From: Burkholderia pseudomultivorans
GTDB taxonomy: Bacteria; Pseudomonadota; Gammaproteobacteria; Burkholderiales; Burkholderiaceae
Direction: 5' to 3'
NCBI RefSeq assembly: GCF_001718415.1
Contig: NZ_CP013378.1
Location: 3,658,001 to 3,722,000, forward strand
Length of the DNA: 64,000 nucleotides
Shown piece by piece: positions 20,940-29,024 of the stretch (positions are counted from its first letter, which is position 1; every line of letters starts with the position of its first letter). A program made the position numbers and the translations under genes. The notes under the pieces are model-generated. The model did not search any database, had not been told where the DNA came from, and worked only from the letters and a program-made list of their open reading frames with translations.

Positions 20940-20962
20940 AAAAGCCCCGCGATTGCGGGGCT
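20940..20962 (+). terminator. Terminator hairpin of iclR, T-tail displaced by an IS
   Basis: An 8-bp perfect stem AGCCCCGC / GCGGGGCT with a GATT loop, preceded by an A run. The T-run expected on the plus strand is missing: the inverted repeat of the insertion sequence starts at the next base (20963). Confidence 0.75.
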
Positions 20963-22535
20963 CAGATTGCTGACGAACCCCACGTTTTTGGAAGCGTGGG
21001 GTTTTGTCTTTCTGGGATCAGGATTGCGAGCTCGCCGCGAGCGGGTAGTCGAAGCTGCAGCGCAAACCGCTCACCAGACGCAGCAGCATGCGCACGAAGC
21101 GCCAATCGGGACCCGCTGGCCCCTTTTTCCGCTTCCGCGCCACCAGCATCGCGATCTTCTTGATGTTCTGCGCCGCCGCGGCCAGCAAGCACTGCTCGGC
21201 CACCTTGCGTAGCCCACGCATACGCGCATAACGGTGCCCATGCAGTTGCTTGGCATCGGCGAAGCTACGCTCCACCGTCTCCTTGCGCCGCGCGTAAATG
21301 CGTTGGCCCCATTCGGTCAAGCGCCGCGCGTCCACCTTCTCCTTGGCGCGCTCCCACACGTGGCGCGTCACCACCTTCACCGCGTTCGCACTGTTCGTGC
21401 ACTGCGCGCGTACCGGGCAACGCCGGCAGATCTGCGGGTTGGATTTGTATTCCCGGTAGCCGACTCGATTGGTCGTGCTGTAAGGCAGTGCCTGCCCCTG
21501 CGGGCACACGTATTCGTTGCGATACGCGTCGTACTTGAACTGCCGTTTGTAGAACATGCCCGGCTTGTGGTTCGGCGTGCGATAGCCCATCACCCCGGCA
21601 ATCCCTCGCTCCTCCAGCCCCTGGCACACCGCCGGCGTGAAGTAGCCCGCATCCAGCCCCACCGCATCGACCTTGAACTCGAAGCGCTCGCGCTGCCGAT
21701 CCAGCCGATCCAGATACGGCTGGCTGTCGTGCACCGAGGCCGGCGTCACATGCGTATCGGTGATGATCGCGTGCCGGGCATCCACCGTGCGGTGGTCCAG
21801 ATAGAAGAACCCTTTGGGCTTGTCGTCCCGAACCATGTAGCCGCTGTCCGGATCGGTTCGGCTGATCTTGGTGTCCTTGCTCGGCGGCGGCTCGTCGTCG
21901 TCGCGATCCAGCGGCTTCTTGCCATGCGCGGCCCGGTCCGCATCCACCGCCGCATTCAGCGCCTCCGTGTACGCCGCAGGCGTCTGCTCCAGCTTCACGA
22001 CATCAAACTTGCCTTTGTTCGCATTCGCCTTCAGGTGCGTGCTGTCGGTGTACAGCACCCGACCATCGACCAACCCGCGCTTCATTGCCTGCCGCACGAT
22101 CTCGTCGAAGATCTCCTGATACACCACCGTGTCCGGGAAGCGGCGGCGGCGATTCTGCGAGAACGTCGACGCATCCGGCACCTTGTCGGTCAGCCGGAAC
22201 CGCGCGAACCACCGATAGGCGACGTTGACCTGGACCTCACGCATCAGTTGCCGCTCGCTGCCCACCCCAAACAGGTAGCCGATGAACAGCAGCTTGAACA
22301 TCACCACGGGATCGAGCGCTGGCCGCCCGTTATCCGCGCAATACAGATGCGCCACCTTCGCGCGGATGAACTCGAAATCCACCGCCGCGTCGATCTGGCG
22401 CAGCAGGTGGTCCTTCGGCACGAGTTCCTCGAGCGTCACCATCTCGAGTTCGTGCTGCGTGGGCATGGGCGTCTTCAGCATCACGCCATTAAAAAACAAA
22501 ACCCCCGCACTTGGCGAGGGTTTGTCAGCAATCTG
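20963..22535. mobile_element. Complete IS1182-like insertion sequence
   Basis: A 1,573-bp element bounded by 18-bp terminal inverted repeats with one mismatch: CAGATTGCTGACGAACCC at 20963-20980 and its inverted copy CAGATTGCTGACAAACCC at 22518-22535. It carries one intact transposase gene. Hairpins just inside both ends (AACCCCACG / CGTGGGGTT near 20976-21005 and a CCCTCGC / GTGCGGGGG type near 22498-22521) could shield the transposase from outside transcription. I see no clear target duplication. Each end instead abuts a separate host hairpin. Confidence 0.88.
21018..22481 (-). CDS. IS1182-family transposase
   Basis: A DDE transposase of about 487 residues. It has an N-terminal DUF772-like domain (PVVMFKLLFIGYLFGVGSERQL), a catalytic-core region with YTDSTHLKANANKGK, a VDAVGLDAGYFTPAV segment and a zinc-type CRRCPVRAQC motif. 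The C-terminal stretch holds ERSFADAKQLHGHRYARMRG with the last catalytic glutamate. The reading frame is intact. ATG 22481 (MLKTPMPTQHELEM) is preferred over the TTG at 22499. Confidence 0.92.
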   Translation of the reverse strand: MLKTPMPTQHELEMVTLEELVPKDHLLRQIDAAVDFEFIRAKVAHLYCADNGRPALDPVVMFKLLFIGYLFGVGSERQLMREVQVNVAYRWFARFRLTDKVPDASTFSQNRRRRFPDTVVYQEIFDEIVRQAMKRGLVDGRVLYTDSTHLKANANKGKFDVVKLEQTPAAYTEALNAAVDADRAAHGKKPLDRDDDEPPPSKDTKISRTDPDSGYMVRDDKPKGFFYLDHRTVDARHAIITDTHVTPASVHDSQPYLDRLDRQRERFEFKVDAVGLDAGYFTPAVCQGLEERGIAGVMGYRTPNHKPGMFYKRQFKYDAYRNEYVCPQGQALPYSTTNRVGYREYKSNPQICRRCPVRAQCTNSANAVKVVTRHVWERAKEKVDARRLTEWGQRIYARRKETVERSFADAKQLHGHRYARMRGLRKVAEQCLLAAAAQNIKKIAMLVARKRKKGPAGPDWRFVRMLLRLVSGLRCSFDYPLAASSQS

Positions 22536-22559
22536 AAGCCCGCTTTGTGCGGGCTTTTT
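22536..22559 (-). terminator. Terminator hairpin of pbpG next to the right IS end
   Basis: An 8-bp stem AAGCCCGC / GCGGGCTT around TTTGT, starting at the base immediately after the IS right end. A T-run is present on the plus-strand side. On the minus strand, where pbpG reads, the T-tail is only two bases before IS sequence begins. Confidence 0.7.
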
Positions 22560-22604
22560 GTCGTCTGCCGGAAGCGACGCGGCGGTGCGCCGCCGCGCGC
22601 CCGA

Positions 22605-23765
22605 TCAGGTCCCGCCGCTCGGCGTGTTGGCCGCGGTCAGGCGCTCGCCGCCGCCGGCGTCGAGCCAGTTGCGCAGACGCGATGCGTCGGCGAAGCGCGA
22701 GTACTTGCCGAACGAGTCGAGCAGCACCATCACCATCGGCCGGCCGTGGATCGTCGCCTGCATCACCAGGCATTCGCCGGCTTCGTTGATGAAGCCCGTC
22801 TTCTGCAGGCCGATGTCCCACGAGCCGTTGCCGCGGATCAGCGCATTCGTGCTGTTGTACACGAGGTTGCGCTTGCCGGTGTAGACCTCGTAGGTGCGAT
22901 CGGTCGAGAACTGGCGGATCAGCGGGTACTGGTACGCCGCGTTGACCATCTTCACCAGGTCGCGCGCGCTCGACACGTTCGAGCTCGACAGGCCGGTCGA
23001 ATTCTCGAAATGGGTGTCGGTCATGCCGAGCGCCTTCGCCTTCGCGTTCATCGCGGCGATGAAGGCCGGACGGCCGCCCGGGTAGTAGCGCGACAGCGCG
23101 GCCGCGGCGCGGTTTTCCGACGCCATCAGCGCGATGTGCAGCATGTCCTCGCGCGACAGCACCGAGCCGACCGACAGGCGCGAGCCCGTGCCCTTCTCGT
23201 AGTCGCGGTCTTCGTCCGTGACCTCGATCTGGTCGGTCATCGGCGCCTTCGAGTCGAGCACGACCATTGCCGTCATCAGCTTCGAGATCGACGCGATCGG
23301 CACGACTGCGTGCGAATTCTTGTCGAACAGCGGCTCGCCGGTGTTCTGGTCGACCACGTACGCGACGCTCGAACGCAGCGCGAGCGCATCGGGCGTGTCG
23401 TGCAGGCCGAACGCCTGGCCGACCGTCGGCCGGCGCGGCTGGAACGCGACCTTGCGGACCGCGCCGCGGTGGCCGCCGTGCACGCTGTTGGCGGCGAGCG
23501 TCACGCGCTTGCGCGACGCCTTCGCGCGCGGCGCTTCGGCCGATGCGACTTTGGCGGAGGCCGCCTTGGCCGACTTCTGCTTCGCGGACGCAGCAGGAGC
23601 AACGGCCTTCTTCTTGGCGGTCTGGTGGGCTTTCGCAGTGGCGGCAAAGGCGTCAGCGGGCGCGACGGACGCCGCGGTCGCGAGCAACGCGACGGCGACC
23701 GACACAGCCGTGCCGAGCGTCATGCTCTGCAACAATCTGCGCGGTGAAAACGATTCGGCTTTCAT
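22605..23765 (-). CDS. pbpG: D-alanyl-D-alanine endopeptidase (penicillin-binding protein 7)
   Basis: A 386-residue periplasmic S11 peptidase that cuts peptide cross-links in murein. A signal peptide covers about 1-42, followed by a Lys/Ala-rich linker (about 43-105) that is longer than in E. coli PBP7. The catalytic motifs are S159-x-x-K162 (SISKL), SEN (MASENRAAA) and KTG (LQKTGFIN). A likely sigma-70 promoter lies 36 bp upstream of the start. It converges on iclR across the IS. Confidence 0.94.
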   Translation of the reverse strand: MKAESFSPRRLLQSMTLGTAVSVAVALLATAASVAPADAFAATAKAHQTAKKKAVAPAASAKQKSAKAASAKVASAEAPRAKASRKRVTLAANSVHGGHRGAVRKVAFQPRRPTVGQAFGLHDTPDALALRSSVAYVVDQNTGEPLFDKNSHAVVPIASISKLMTAMVVLDSKAPMTDQIEVTDEDRDYEKGTGSRLSVGSVLSREDMLHIALMASENRAAAALSRYYPGGRPAFIAAMNAKAKALGMTDTHFENSTGLSSSNVSSARDLVKMVNAAYQYPLIRQFSTDRTYEVYTGKRNLVYNSTNALIRGNGSWDIGLQKTGFINEAGECLVMQATIHGRPMVMVLLDSFGKYSRFADASRLRNWLDAGGGERLTAANTPSGGT

Positions 23766-23800
23766 TGGGGTCTGGACAAAGCGGGCGGGAGGGTACCGCC

Positions 23801-23829
23801 AGTGTAGTTAAAGCTGAAAAAAAGAGCAA
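23801..23829 (-). promoter_or_regulatory. Probable sigma-70 promoter of pbpG
   Basis: On the minus strand, TTGCTC (23824-23829) and TACACT (23801-23806) are separated by 17 bp that include a T-run. The start codon lies 35 bases downstream of the -10. Confidence 0.6.
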
Positions 23830-24266
23830 TATTAGGCACTTACCGATCGTCTTTAAACCGGATTGTAAGCGTTATCGAAGATTCCTTCGATCGCCCCACC
23901 CGCTCCCATCGAAAAAAATCATGGGATGCGTCGCCCAACGGTGCGGTCTCCCGATTACCACGCGGTTAATTGAGATAACGTCACTTCGGCGGCATTTTAA
24001 AGCGGGGTAAGTACGTATCCGGCGCTCGGCGTGCCTGGGCGCCGGTCGGGCCGCGGCGCTGGCGCGTCGCCGCGGCGTGCGCATCGAAACGGCGCGCTTT
24101 TCGACAGGAGCAGAAGGATAACGTTCCATGGGCCCGTCAGGTTTACCTGTGCCTGATCATGGTGCGCCGCAGGCGCCTGCAGGCCGCGCGCACCGTTCCG
24201 GAGCGCCGCTGAAACCGATTCCGGACCCTGGCGTTAACCCGTTGTTTTCTCGATATTTTATCGCGA
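23830..24266. other. Long intergenic region between pbpG and phaP
   Basis: The pbpG-phaP gap is 650 bp. The half nearer pbpG (about 23,810-24,010) is clearly less GC-rich than the surroundings and holds several A/T runs. The part around 24,020-24,240 is GC-rich, with a palindromic CAGGTttACCTG near 24,139-24,150. A 54-codon ORF at 24128-24292 is not convincing. I recognise no RNA gene here. Confidence 0.5.
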
Positions 24267-24340
24267 TTGTGCAACGCACAAAAAATGCTTGACAAGGTTT
24301 TTCTGTGCCCTAAAATAGGCTTCATTGCTGCGTTGCACAA
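24267..24340 (+). promoter_or_regulatory. phaP promoter flanked by inverted 12-bp operator copies (probable PhaR sites)
   Basis: A good sigma-70 promoter, TTGACA (24289-24294) and TAAAAT (24311-24316) with a 16-bp spacer, lies 100 bp before phaP. TTGTGCAACGCA (24267-24278) ends 10 bp before the -35. Its perfect inverted copy TGCGTTGCACAA (24329-24340) starts 12 bp after the -10, over the start of the transcript. In related bacteria the PHA-granule repressor PhaR controls phasin genes from two such positions; assigning these sites to PhaR is inference. Confidence 0.7.
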
Positions 24341-24415
24341 AGCACGCGCATCCGAGGTTCCCCAGCGTAGTGCCCTTTACCCTGCGATCGCCCGATCGCT
24401 TTTCAGGAGCTTGAC

Positions 24416-24982
24416 ATGTCTTTGCTGACCCCCGAGCAAATCGCCGCCGCACAGAAAGCCAACCTTGAAAGCCTGTTCGGTCTGACGACCAAGGCGTTCG
24501 AAGGCGTCGAGAAGCTGATCGAACTCAACCTGCAAGTTGTGAAGTCGACGCTGGCCGAGGGCCAGGAAAACGCGCAGCGCCTGCTGTCGGTGAAGGACGC
24601 GCAGGAACTGATCGCGCTGCAAGCCAGCCTCACGCAGCCGGTCGCGGAAAAGGTGCTGTCGTACGGCCGTCACCTGTATGAAATCGCGTCGGCCACGCAA
24701 GCCGAATTCGCGAAGGTCGCGGAATCGCAATACGAAGAGCAGAACCGCAAGGTCCAGGCGCTCGTCGACAACGTCGCGAAGAACGCCCCGGCCGGTTCGG
24801 AAACGGCTGTCGCCGCGCTGAAGTCGGCACTGAACGCTGCGAACACCACGTACGAAACGGTCCAGAAGGCTGCAAAGCAGGCCGTCGAAATCGCCGAGAC
24901 GAACTTCAACGCCGCCGCCGCCGTCGCGACGAAGGCTGCGAACGCCGCTGCCTCGCGCCGTTCGACCAAGCCGGCCGCGTAA
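24416..24982 (+). CDS. phaP: Phasin, PHA granule-associated protein
   Basis: A 188-residue amphipathic helical protein of the phasin_2 family that coats polyhydroxyalkanoate granules. It begins [18 protein letters not shown], the usual phasin start, and ends with an Ala/Lys-rich tail ([19 protein letters not shown]). CAGGAG lies 6 bases before the ATG. The gene stands alone with its own strong promoter and terminator, consistent with high, PHA-dependent expression. Confidence 0.95.
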   Translation: MSLLTPEQIAAAQKANLESLFGLTTKAFEGVEKLIELNLQVVKSTLAEGQENAQRLLSVKDAQELIALQASLTQPVAEKVLSYGRHLYEIASATQAEFAKVAESQYEEQNRKVQALVDNVAKNAPAGSETAVAALKSALNAANTTYETVQKAAKQAVEIAETNFNAAAAVATKAANAAASRRSTKPAA

Positions 24983-25002
24983 GCGTCCGTTGCTCCTGAA
25001 AG

Positions 25003-25026
25003 AGCCGCGCACCCGCGCGGCTTTTT
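25003..25026 (+). terminator. phaP terminator
   Basis: An 8-bp perfect GC-rich stem AGCCGCGC / GCGCGGCT with an ACCC loop, followed by TTTT, 20 bp after the phaP stop codon. Confidence 0.9.
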
Positions 25027-25165
25027 CGTTTCCGGCGTCGGCACACACCGCTGCCCCCGCCCTGCCCGACCTCCACGCGCGACGCTTCGCTCGATCGTTT
25101 CGACCGGGCGCTCGCGCCTCATCGATAGCCCGCCGCTGCGGCGCCGGCCTCGATCTCGGGAAGGA

Positions 25166-25208
25166 AAACAAAAACGCCGCCTGCCGGTGTGACCCGACAG
25201 GCGGCGTT
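25166..25208 (-). terminator. lpdA terminator
   Basis: On the minus strand, AACGCCGCCTG pairs with CAGGCGGCGTT around a loop, followed by TTTGTTTT. It lies 38 bp after the lpdA stop and ends the pyruvate dehydrogenase cluster. Confidence 0.88.
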
Positions 25209-25245
25209 CGTTCGCGGCCGGCGCGAAGCCGGCGACGCGGCCTGC

Positions 25246-27024
25246 TTACTTCTTGCGTTGCGGCGGAAGATCCGTGCACACGCCTTCGTACAGTTCGGCG
25301 GCCATGCCGACCGATTCGCCGAGCGTCGGGTGCGGATGGATCGTCTTGCCGATATCTTCCGCGTCCGCGCCCATTTCGACCGCGAGGCACACTTCGCTGA
25401 TCAGGTCGCCCGCGTTCAGGCCGACGATGCCGCCGCCGATCACGCGATGGGTTTCCTCGTCGAAAATCAGCTTCGTGAAGCCTTCGTCGCGGCCGTTCGC
25501 GATCGCGCGGCCCGATGCGGCCCACGGGAACACGGCCTTGCCGTACTTGATGCCTTCGGCCTTGCACTGGTCCTCGGTCTTGCCGGCCCATGCGACTTCC
25601 GGATCCGTATACGCGACGGACGGAATCTGCAGCGCGTCGAAGTACGCCTTCTCGCCGTGCGCGGCTTCCGCTGCGACGTGGCCTTCATGCACGGCCTTGT
25701 GCGCGAGCATCGGCTGGCCGACGATGTCGCCGATCGCGAAGATGTGCGGGACGTTCGTGCGCATCTGCTTGTCGACTTCGATGAAGCCGCGGTCGGTGAC
25801 GGCAACGCCCGCCTTGTCGGCGCCGATCTTCTTGCCGTTGGGGCTGCGGCCCACCGCGACGAGCACGAGGTCGTAGCGCTGCGCTTCGGCCGGCGCCTTC
25901 TCGCCCTCGAACTTCACGTAGATGCCGTCTTCCTTCGCTTCCGCGCCGACCGTCTTGGTCTTCAGCATCACGTTGCCGAAGCGCTTCGCGTTGTACTTTT
26001 CCCAGACCTTCACGAGATCGCGGTCGGCGCCCATCATCAGGCCGTCCATCATTTCGACGACGTCGATCTCGGCGCCGAGCGTCGAGTAGACCGTCGCCAT
26101 TTCGAGACCGATGATGCCGCCGCCGATCACGAGCATGCGCTTGGGCAGCTGGCGCAGTTCGAGCGCGCCGGTCGAATCGACAACGCGCGGATCTTCCGGC
26201 ATGAACGGCAGCTTCACGGCCTGCGAGCCCGCGGCGATGATCGCCTGCTTGAACTTGACGACCTTCTTGCCGTTTTCGCCCTGCACTTCCATGTGGTACG
26301 GATCGACGAACGCGCCGACGCCGGTCACGACCTCGACCTTGCGCGCCTTCGCCATGCCGGCGAGGCCCGTCGTCAGCTTCTTGACGACGCCGCCCTTGAA
26401 GTCGCGCAGCTTGTCGAGATCGACCTGCGGCTTGCCGAACGAGATGCCGTGCGATGCGAGCGCTTCGGCTTCCTCGACGATCAGCGCCGTATGCAGCAGC
26501 GCCTTCGACGGGATGCAGCCGACGTTCAGGCACACGCCGCCGAGCGTCGAATAGCGCTCGACGAGCACCGTCTTCATGCCGAGATCCGCGGCGCGGAACG
26601 CGGCCGAATAGCCGCCGGGGCCGGCACCGAGCACGAGCATGTCGCACTCGATGTCGGCGGCGCCGGTGTAGCTGCCGGCTTGCGGTGCGGGCGCCGGTGC
26701 GGCCGGTGCGGCTGCGGGCGCGGCGGCCGGAGCCGCGGCCTTGGCCGGTTCGGCTGCCTTCACGGGCGCGGCCGCGGCCGCGTCGGCCGACGCTTCGACG
26801 AGCGCGATGACCGTGCCTTGCGAGACCTTGTCGCCGGCCTTGATCTTGATTTCCTTGACCGTGCCGGCGACGTCGCTCGGCACTTCCATGGAGGCCTTGT
26901 CCGATTCGAGCGTGATGAGCGTCTGCTCTTTTTCGATCACGTCGCCCGGCTTCACGTTGACTTCGATGACATCGACGCCGCTGAAATCGCCGATATCCGG
27001 AACCTTGACTTCGATGAGACTCAT
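25246..27024 (-). CDS. lpdA: Dihydrolipoamide dehydrogenase (E3) with N-terminal lipoyl domain
   Basis: A 592-residue flavoprotein that reoxidises lipoyl groups of the pyruvate dehydrogenase complex. Unlike standard E3 (about 475 residues), it carries a lipoyl domain (about 1-80, lipoylation lysine in ESDKASMEVP) and an Ala/Pro-rich linker (about 85-118). The FAD motif VLGAGPGGYSAAF (about 128-140), the redox disulfide GVCLNVGCIPSKALLH, the NAD motif IGGGIIGLEMA and the C-terminal HPHPTLGES active-site histidine are all present. The lipoyl-E3 fusion is known from other beta-proteobacteria and Neisseria. Confidence 0.96.
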   Translation of the reverse strand: MSLIEVKVPDIGDFSGVDVIEVNVKPGDVIEKEQTLITLESDKASMEVPSDVAGTVKEIKIKAGDKVSQGTVIALVEASADAAAAAPVKAAEPAKAAAPAAAPAAAPAAPAPAPQAGSYTGAADIECDMLVLGAGPGGYSAAFRAADLGMKTVLVERYSTLGGVCLNVGCIPSKALLHTALIVEEAEALASHGISFGKPQVDLDKLRDFKGGVVKKLTTGLAGMAKARKVEVVTGVGAFVDPYHMEVQGENGKKVVKFKQAIIAAGSQAVKLPFMPEDPRVVDSTGALELRQLPKRMLVIGGGIIGLEMATVYSTLGAEIDVVEMMDGLMMGADRDLVKVWEKYNAKRFGNVMLKTKTVGAEAKEDGIYVKFEGEKAPAEAQRYDLVLVAVGRSPNGKKIGADKAGVAVTDRGFIEVDKQMRTNVPHIFAIGDIVGQPMLAHKAVHEGHVAAEAAHGEKAYFDALQIPSVAYTDPEVAWAGKTEDQCKAEGIKYGKAVFPWAASGRAIANGRDEGFTKLIFDEETHRVIGGGIVGLNAGDLISEVCLAVEMGADAEDIGKTIHPHPTLGESVGMAAELYEGVCTDLPPQRKK

Positions 27025-27150
27025 GTACGTCCCCTTCTTGTTTGGCTGCTGAGAGAGGGAGGAAAACCCGCGGCTGAACTACGGCCTGACCCAAGCACGC
27101 GAACCTGGGCAGTACCACCTTTGCCGTCCGCCCAAGGACGCGCCTTTCTT

Positions 27151-27189
27151 TTGGTTACTTTTCTTTGGAAGACAAAGAAAAGTGACCGC
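27151..27189. repeat. Stem-loop repeat between aceF and lpdA
   Basis: GGTTACTTTTCTTTG (27153-27167) and CAAAGAAAAGTGACC (27173-27187) form a 15-bp stem with one mismatch around GAAGA. A second inverted pair, CGCAGGGGCG at 27197-27206 and CGCCCCTGCG at 27271-27280, follows. The GGTTACTTTTCTTTG stem is, from memory, a motif scattered through intergenic regions of Burkholderia and relatives. It may act as a partial terminator or RNA-processing site. Confidence 0.75.
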
Positions 27190-27294
27190 CGCCCCGCGCA
27201 GGGGCGACGCCAATAGACCGTCAAGCCAACCAGTTCAACGACGGAGCGCGGATCACCGACTCAAAACCCGCGCCCCTGCGAGCCCCTCAGCTCA

Positions 27295-28956
27295 TCAAAG
27301 AATGATGCGACGGAAATCCGCCAGCAACGCGCCGAGATACGCATTGAACCGCGCGGCTTCCGCGCCATCGATCACGCGATGGTCGTACGACAGCGACAGC
27401 GGCAGCGTCAGGCGCGGCACGAACTGCTTGCCGTCCCACACCGGCTTCATCTGGCCGCGCGACAAGCCGAGGATCGCCACTTCCGGCGCATTGATGATCG
27501 GCGTGAAGTTCGTGCCGCCGATCCCGCCGAGCGACGAGATCGAGAAGCAGCCGCCCTGCATCTGGTCCGGCTTCAGCTTGCCTTCGCGCGCGGCCTTCGA
27601 CAGCTCGGCCATTTCCTTCGCGATGTCGACGAGACCCTTCTTGTCCGCATCGCGGATCACCGGCACGACGAGGCCGTTCGGCGTGTCGGCGGCGAAACCG
27701 ATGTGGTAGTACTGCTTGAACACGAGGTTGTCGCCGTCGAGGCTCGCGTTGAAGGTCGGGAACTTCTTCAGCGCGGCGACGACCGCCTTGATCACGAACG
27801 CGAGCATCGTGAACTTCACGCCCGCCTTCTCGTGTTCCTTGTTCAGTTGCACGCGCAGCGCCTCGAGCTCGGTGATGTCGGCTTCGTCGTTGTTCGTGAC
27901 GTGCGGGATCATCACCCAGTTGCGATGCAGGTTCGCGCCCGAGATCTTCTTGATGCGCGACAGCGGCTTCGCCTCGAACGGGCCGAACTTCGAGAAGTCG
28001 ACCTTCGGCCACGGCAGCAGGTTCAGCTCGCCGCCGCCTGCCGGCGCGGCCGCTGCGGCCGGCGCCGCGCGCTGGCCCGACATCACGCCCTTCACGAAGC
28101 CCGTGATGTCTTCCTTCGTGATGCGGCCCTTCGGACCGGTACCCGGCACGCGTGCGACGTCGACGCCGAGTTCGCGCGCGAACTTGCGTACCGACGGCGA
28201 TGCGTGGCTCGCGCGGTATTCACCCGACGGCGCCGCAGCCGGTGCGGCGGCAGCCGGCGCCGGGGCCGGCGCAGCAGCCTTCGCCGGTGCAGCGGCGGGC
28301 GCCGCGGCGGGCGCGGCCGGAGCCGGTGCCGGTGCGCTGGCCTGCGGGGCCGCCGCCGGCGCGGCGCCGGCGGCTTCGAGCAGCACGATCAGCGAGCCTT
28401 CCGACACGGCATCGCCGACCTTGACCTTGATGTCCTTCACGACGCCGGCGGCCGGGCTCGGCACGTCCATCGTCGCCTTGTCCGACTCGAGCGTGACGAG
28501 CGACTGCTCCTTCTCGACCGTGTCGCCGACCTTCACGCCGATCTCGATGACCGGCACGTCCTTGTAGTCACCGATATCCGGCACCTTCACTTCGAGCGTG
28601 CCGCCGGCTGCGGCCGGTGCGGCGGCCGGCGCCGCAGCAGCCGGTGCCGGTGCCGGCGCTGCCGCCGGAGCCTGCGCCGCTGCCGGTGCAGCCGCGCCGT
28701 TAGGCTGCGCGGCGGCGCCGCCTTCGAGCAGCACGATCAGCGAGCCTTCCGACACGGAATCACCGACCTTGACCTTGATTTCCTTCACGATGCCCGCCAC
28801 CGGGCTCGGCACGTCCATCGTCGCCTTGTCCGACTCGAGCGTGACGAGCGACTGCTCGGGCTCGACCGTGTCGCCGACCTTCACGCCGATCTCGATGACC
28901 GGCACGTCCTTGTAATCGCCGATATCCGGCACCTTCACTTCGATCGCTTGACTCAT
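27295..28956 (-). CDS. aceF: Pyruvate dehydrogenase E2, dihydrolipoamide acetyltransferase
   Basis: A 553-residue core subunit of the pyruvate dehydrogenase complex. Two lipoyl domains (about 1-78 and 117-195), each with [11 protein letters not shown], are joined by Ala/Pro linkers. An E3-binding domain ([16 protein letters not shown], about 250-285) is followed by the acetyltransferase domain (about 320-553), with the catalytic [13 protein letters not shown] near its end. ATG 28956 starts [15 protein letters not shown]. It is 68 bp after aceE. Confidence 0.97.
   Translation of the reverse strand: MSQAIEVKVPDIGDYKDVPVIEIGVKVGDTVEPEQSLVTLESDKATMDVPSPVAGIVKEIKVKVGDSVSEGSLIVLLEGGAAAQPNGAAAPAAAQAPAAAPAPAPAAAAPAAAPAAAGGTLEVKVPDIGDYKDVPVIEIGVKVGDTVEKEQSLVTLESDKATMDVPSPAAGVVKDIKVKVGDAVSEGSLIVLLEAAGAAPAAAPQASAPAPAPAAPAAAPAAAPAKAAAPAPAPAAAAPAAAPSGEYRASHASPSVRKFARELGVDVARVPGTGPKGRITKEDITGFVKGVMSGQRAAPAAAAAPAGGGELNLLPWPKVDFSKFGPFEAKPLSRIKKISGANLHRNWVMIPHVTNNDEADITELEALRVQLNKEHEKAGVKFTMLAFVIKAVVAALKKFPTFNASLDGDNLVFKQYYHIGFAADTPNGLVVPVIRDADKKGLVDIAKEMAELSKAAREGKLKPDQMQGGCFSISSLGGIGGTNFTPIINAPEVAILGLSRGQMKPVWDGKQFVPRLTLPLSLSYDHRVIDGAEAARFNAYLGALLADFRRIIL
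28375..28943. repeat. Direct repeat encoding the two lipoyl domains of aceF
   Basis: 28375-28595 and 28723-28943 are near-identical 221-bp direct copies, 348 bp apart. Both start TTCGAGCAGCACGATCAGCG and end CACCTTCACTTCGA. They encode the second and first lipoyl domains respectively. Confidence 0.85.
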
Positions 28957-29024
28957 CTTTTGGTGTCTCCATGGCCGCGCGCGCCCCTGCCGGAAGCGGC
29001 GCGCGGCATCACACGGCGTGTGGG

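Noticed and set aside
24128-24292. A 54-codon ORF (MGPSGLPVPDHG...) upstream of phaP
   Set aside because: It runs into the phaP promoter, has a Pro/Arg-rich composition with no homology I recognise and only a weak ribosome site.
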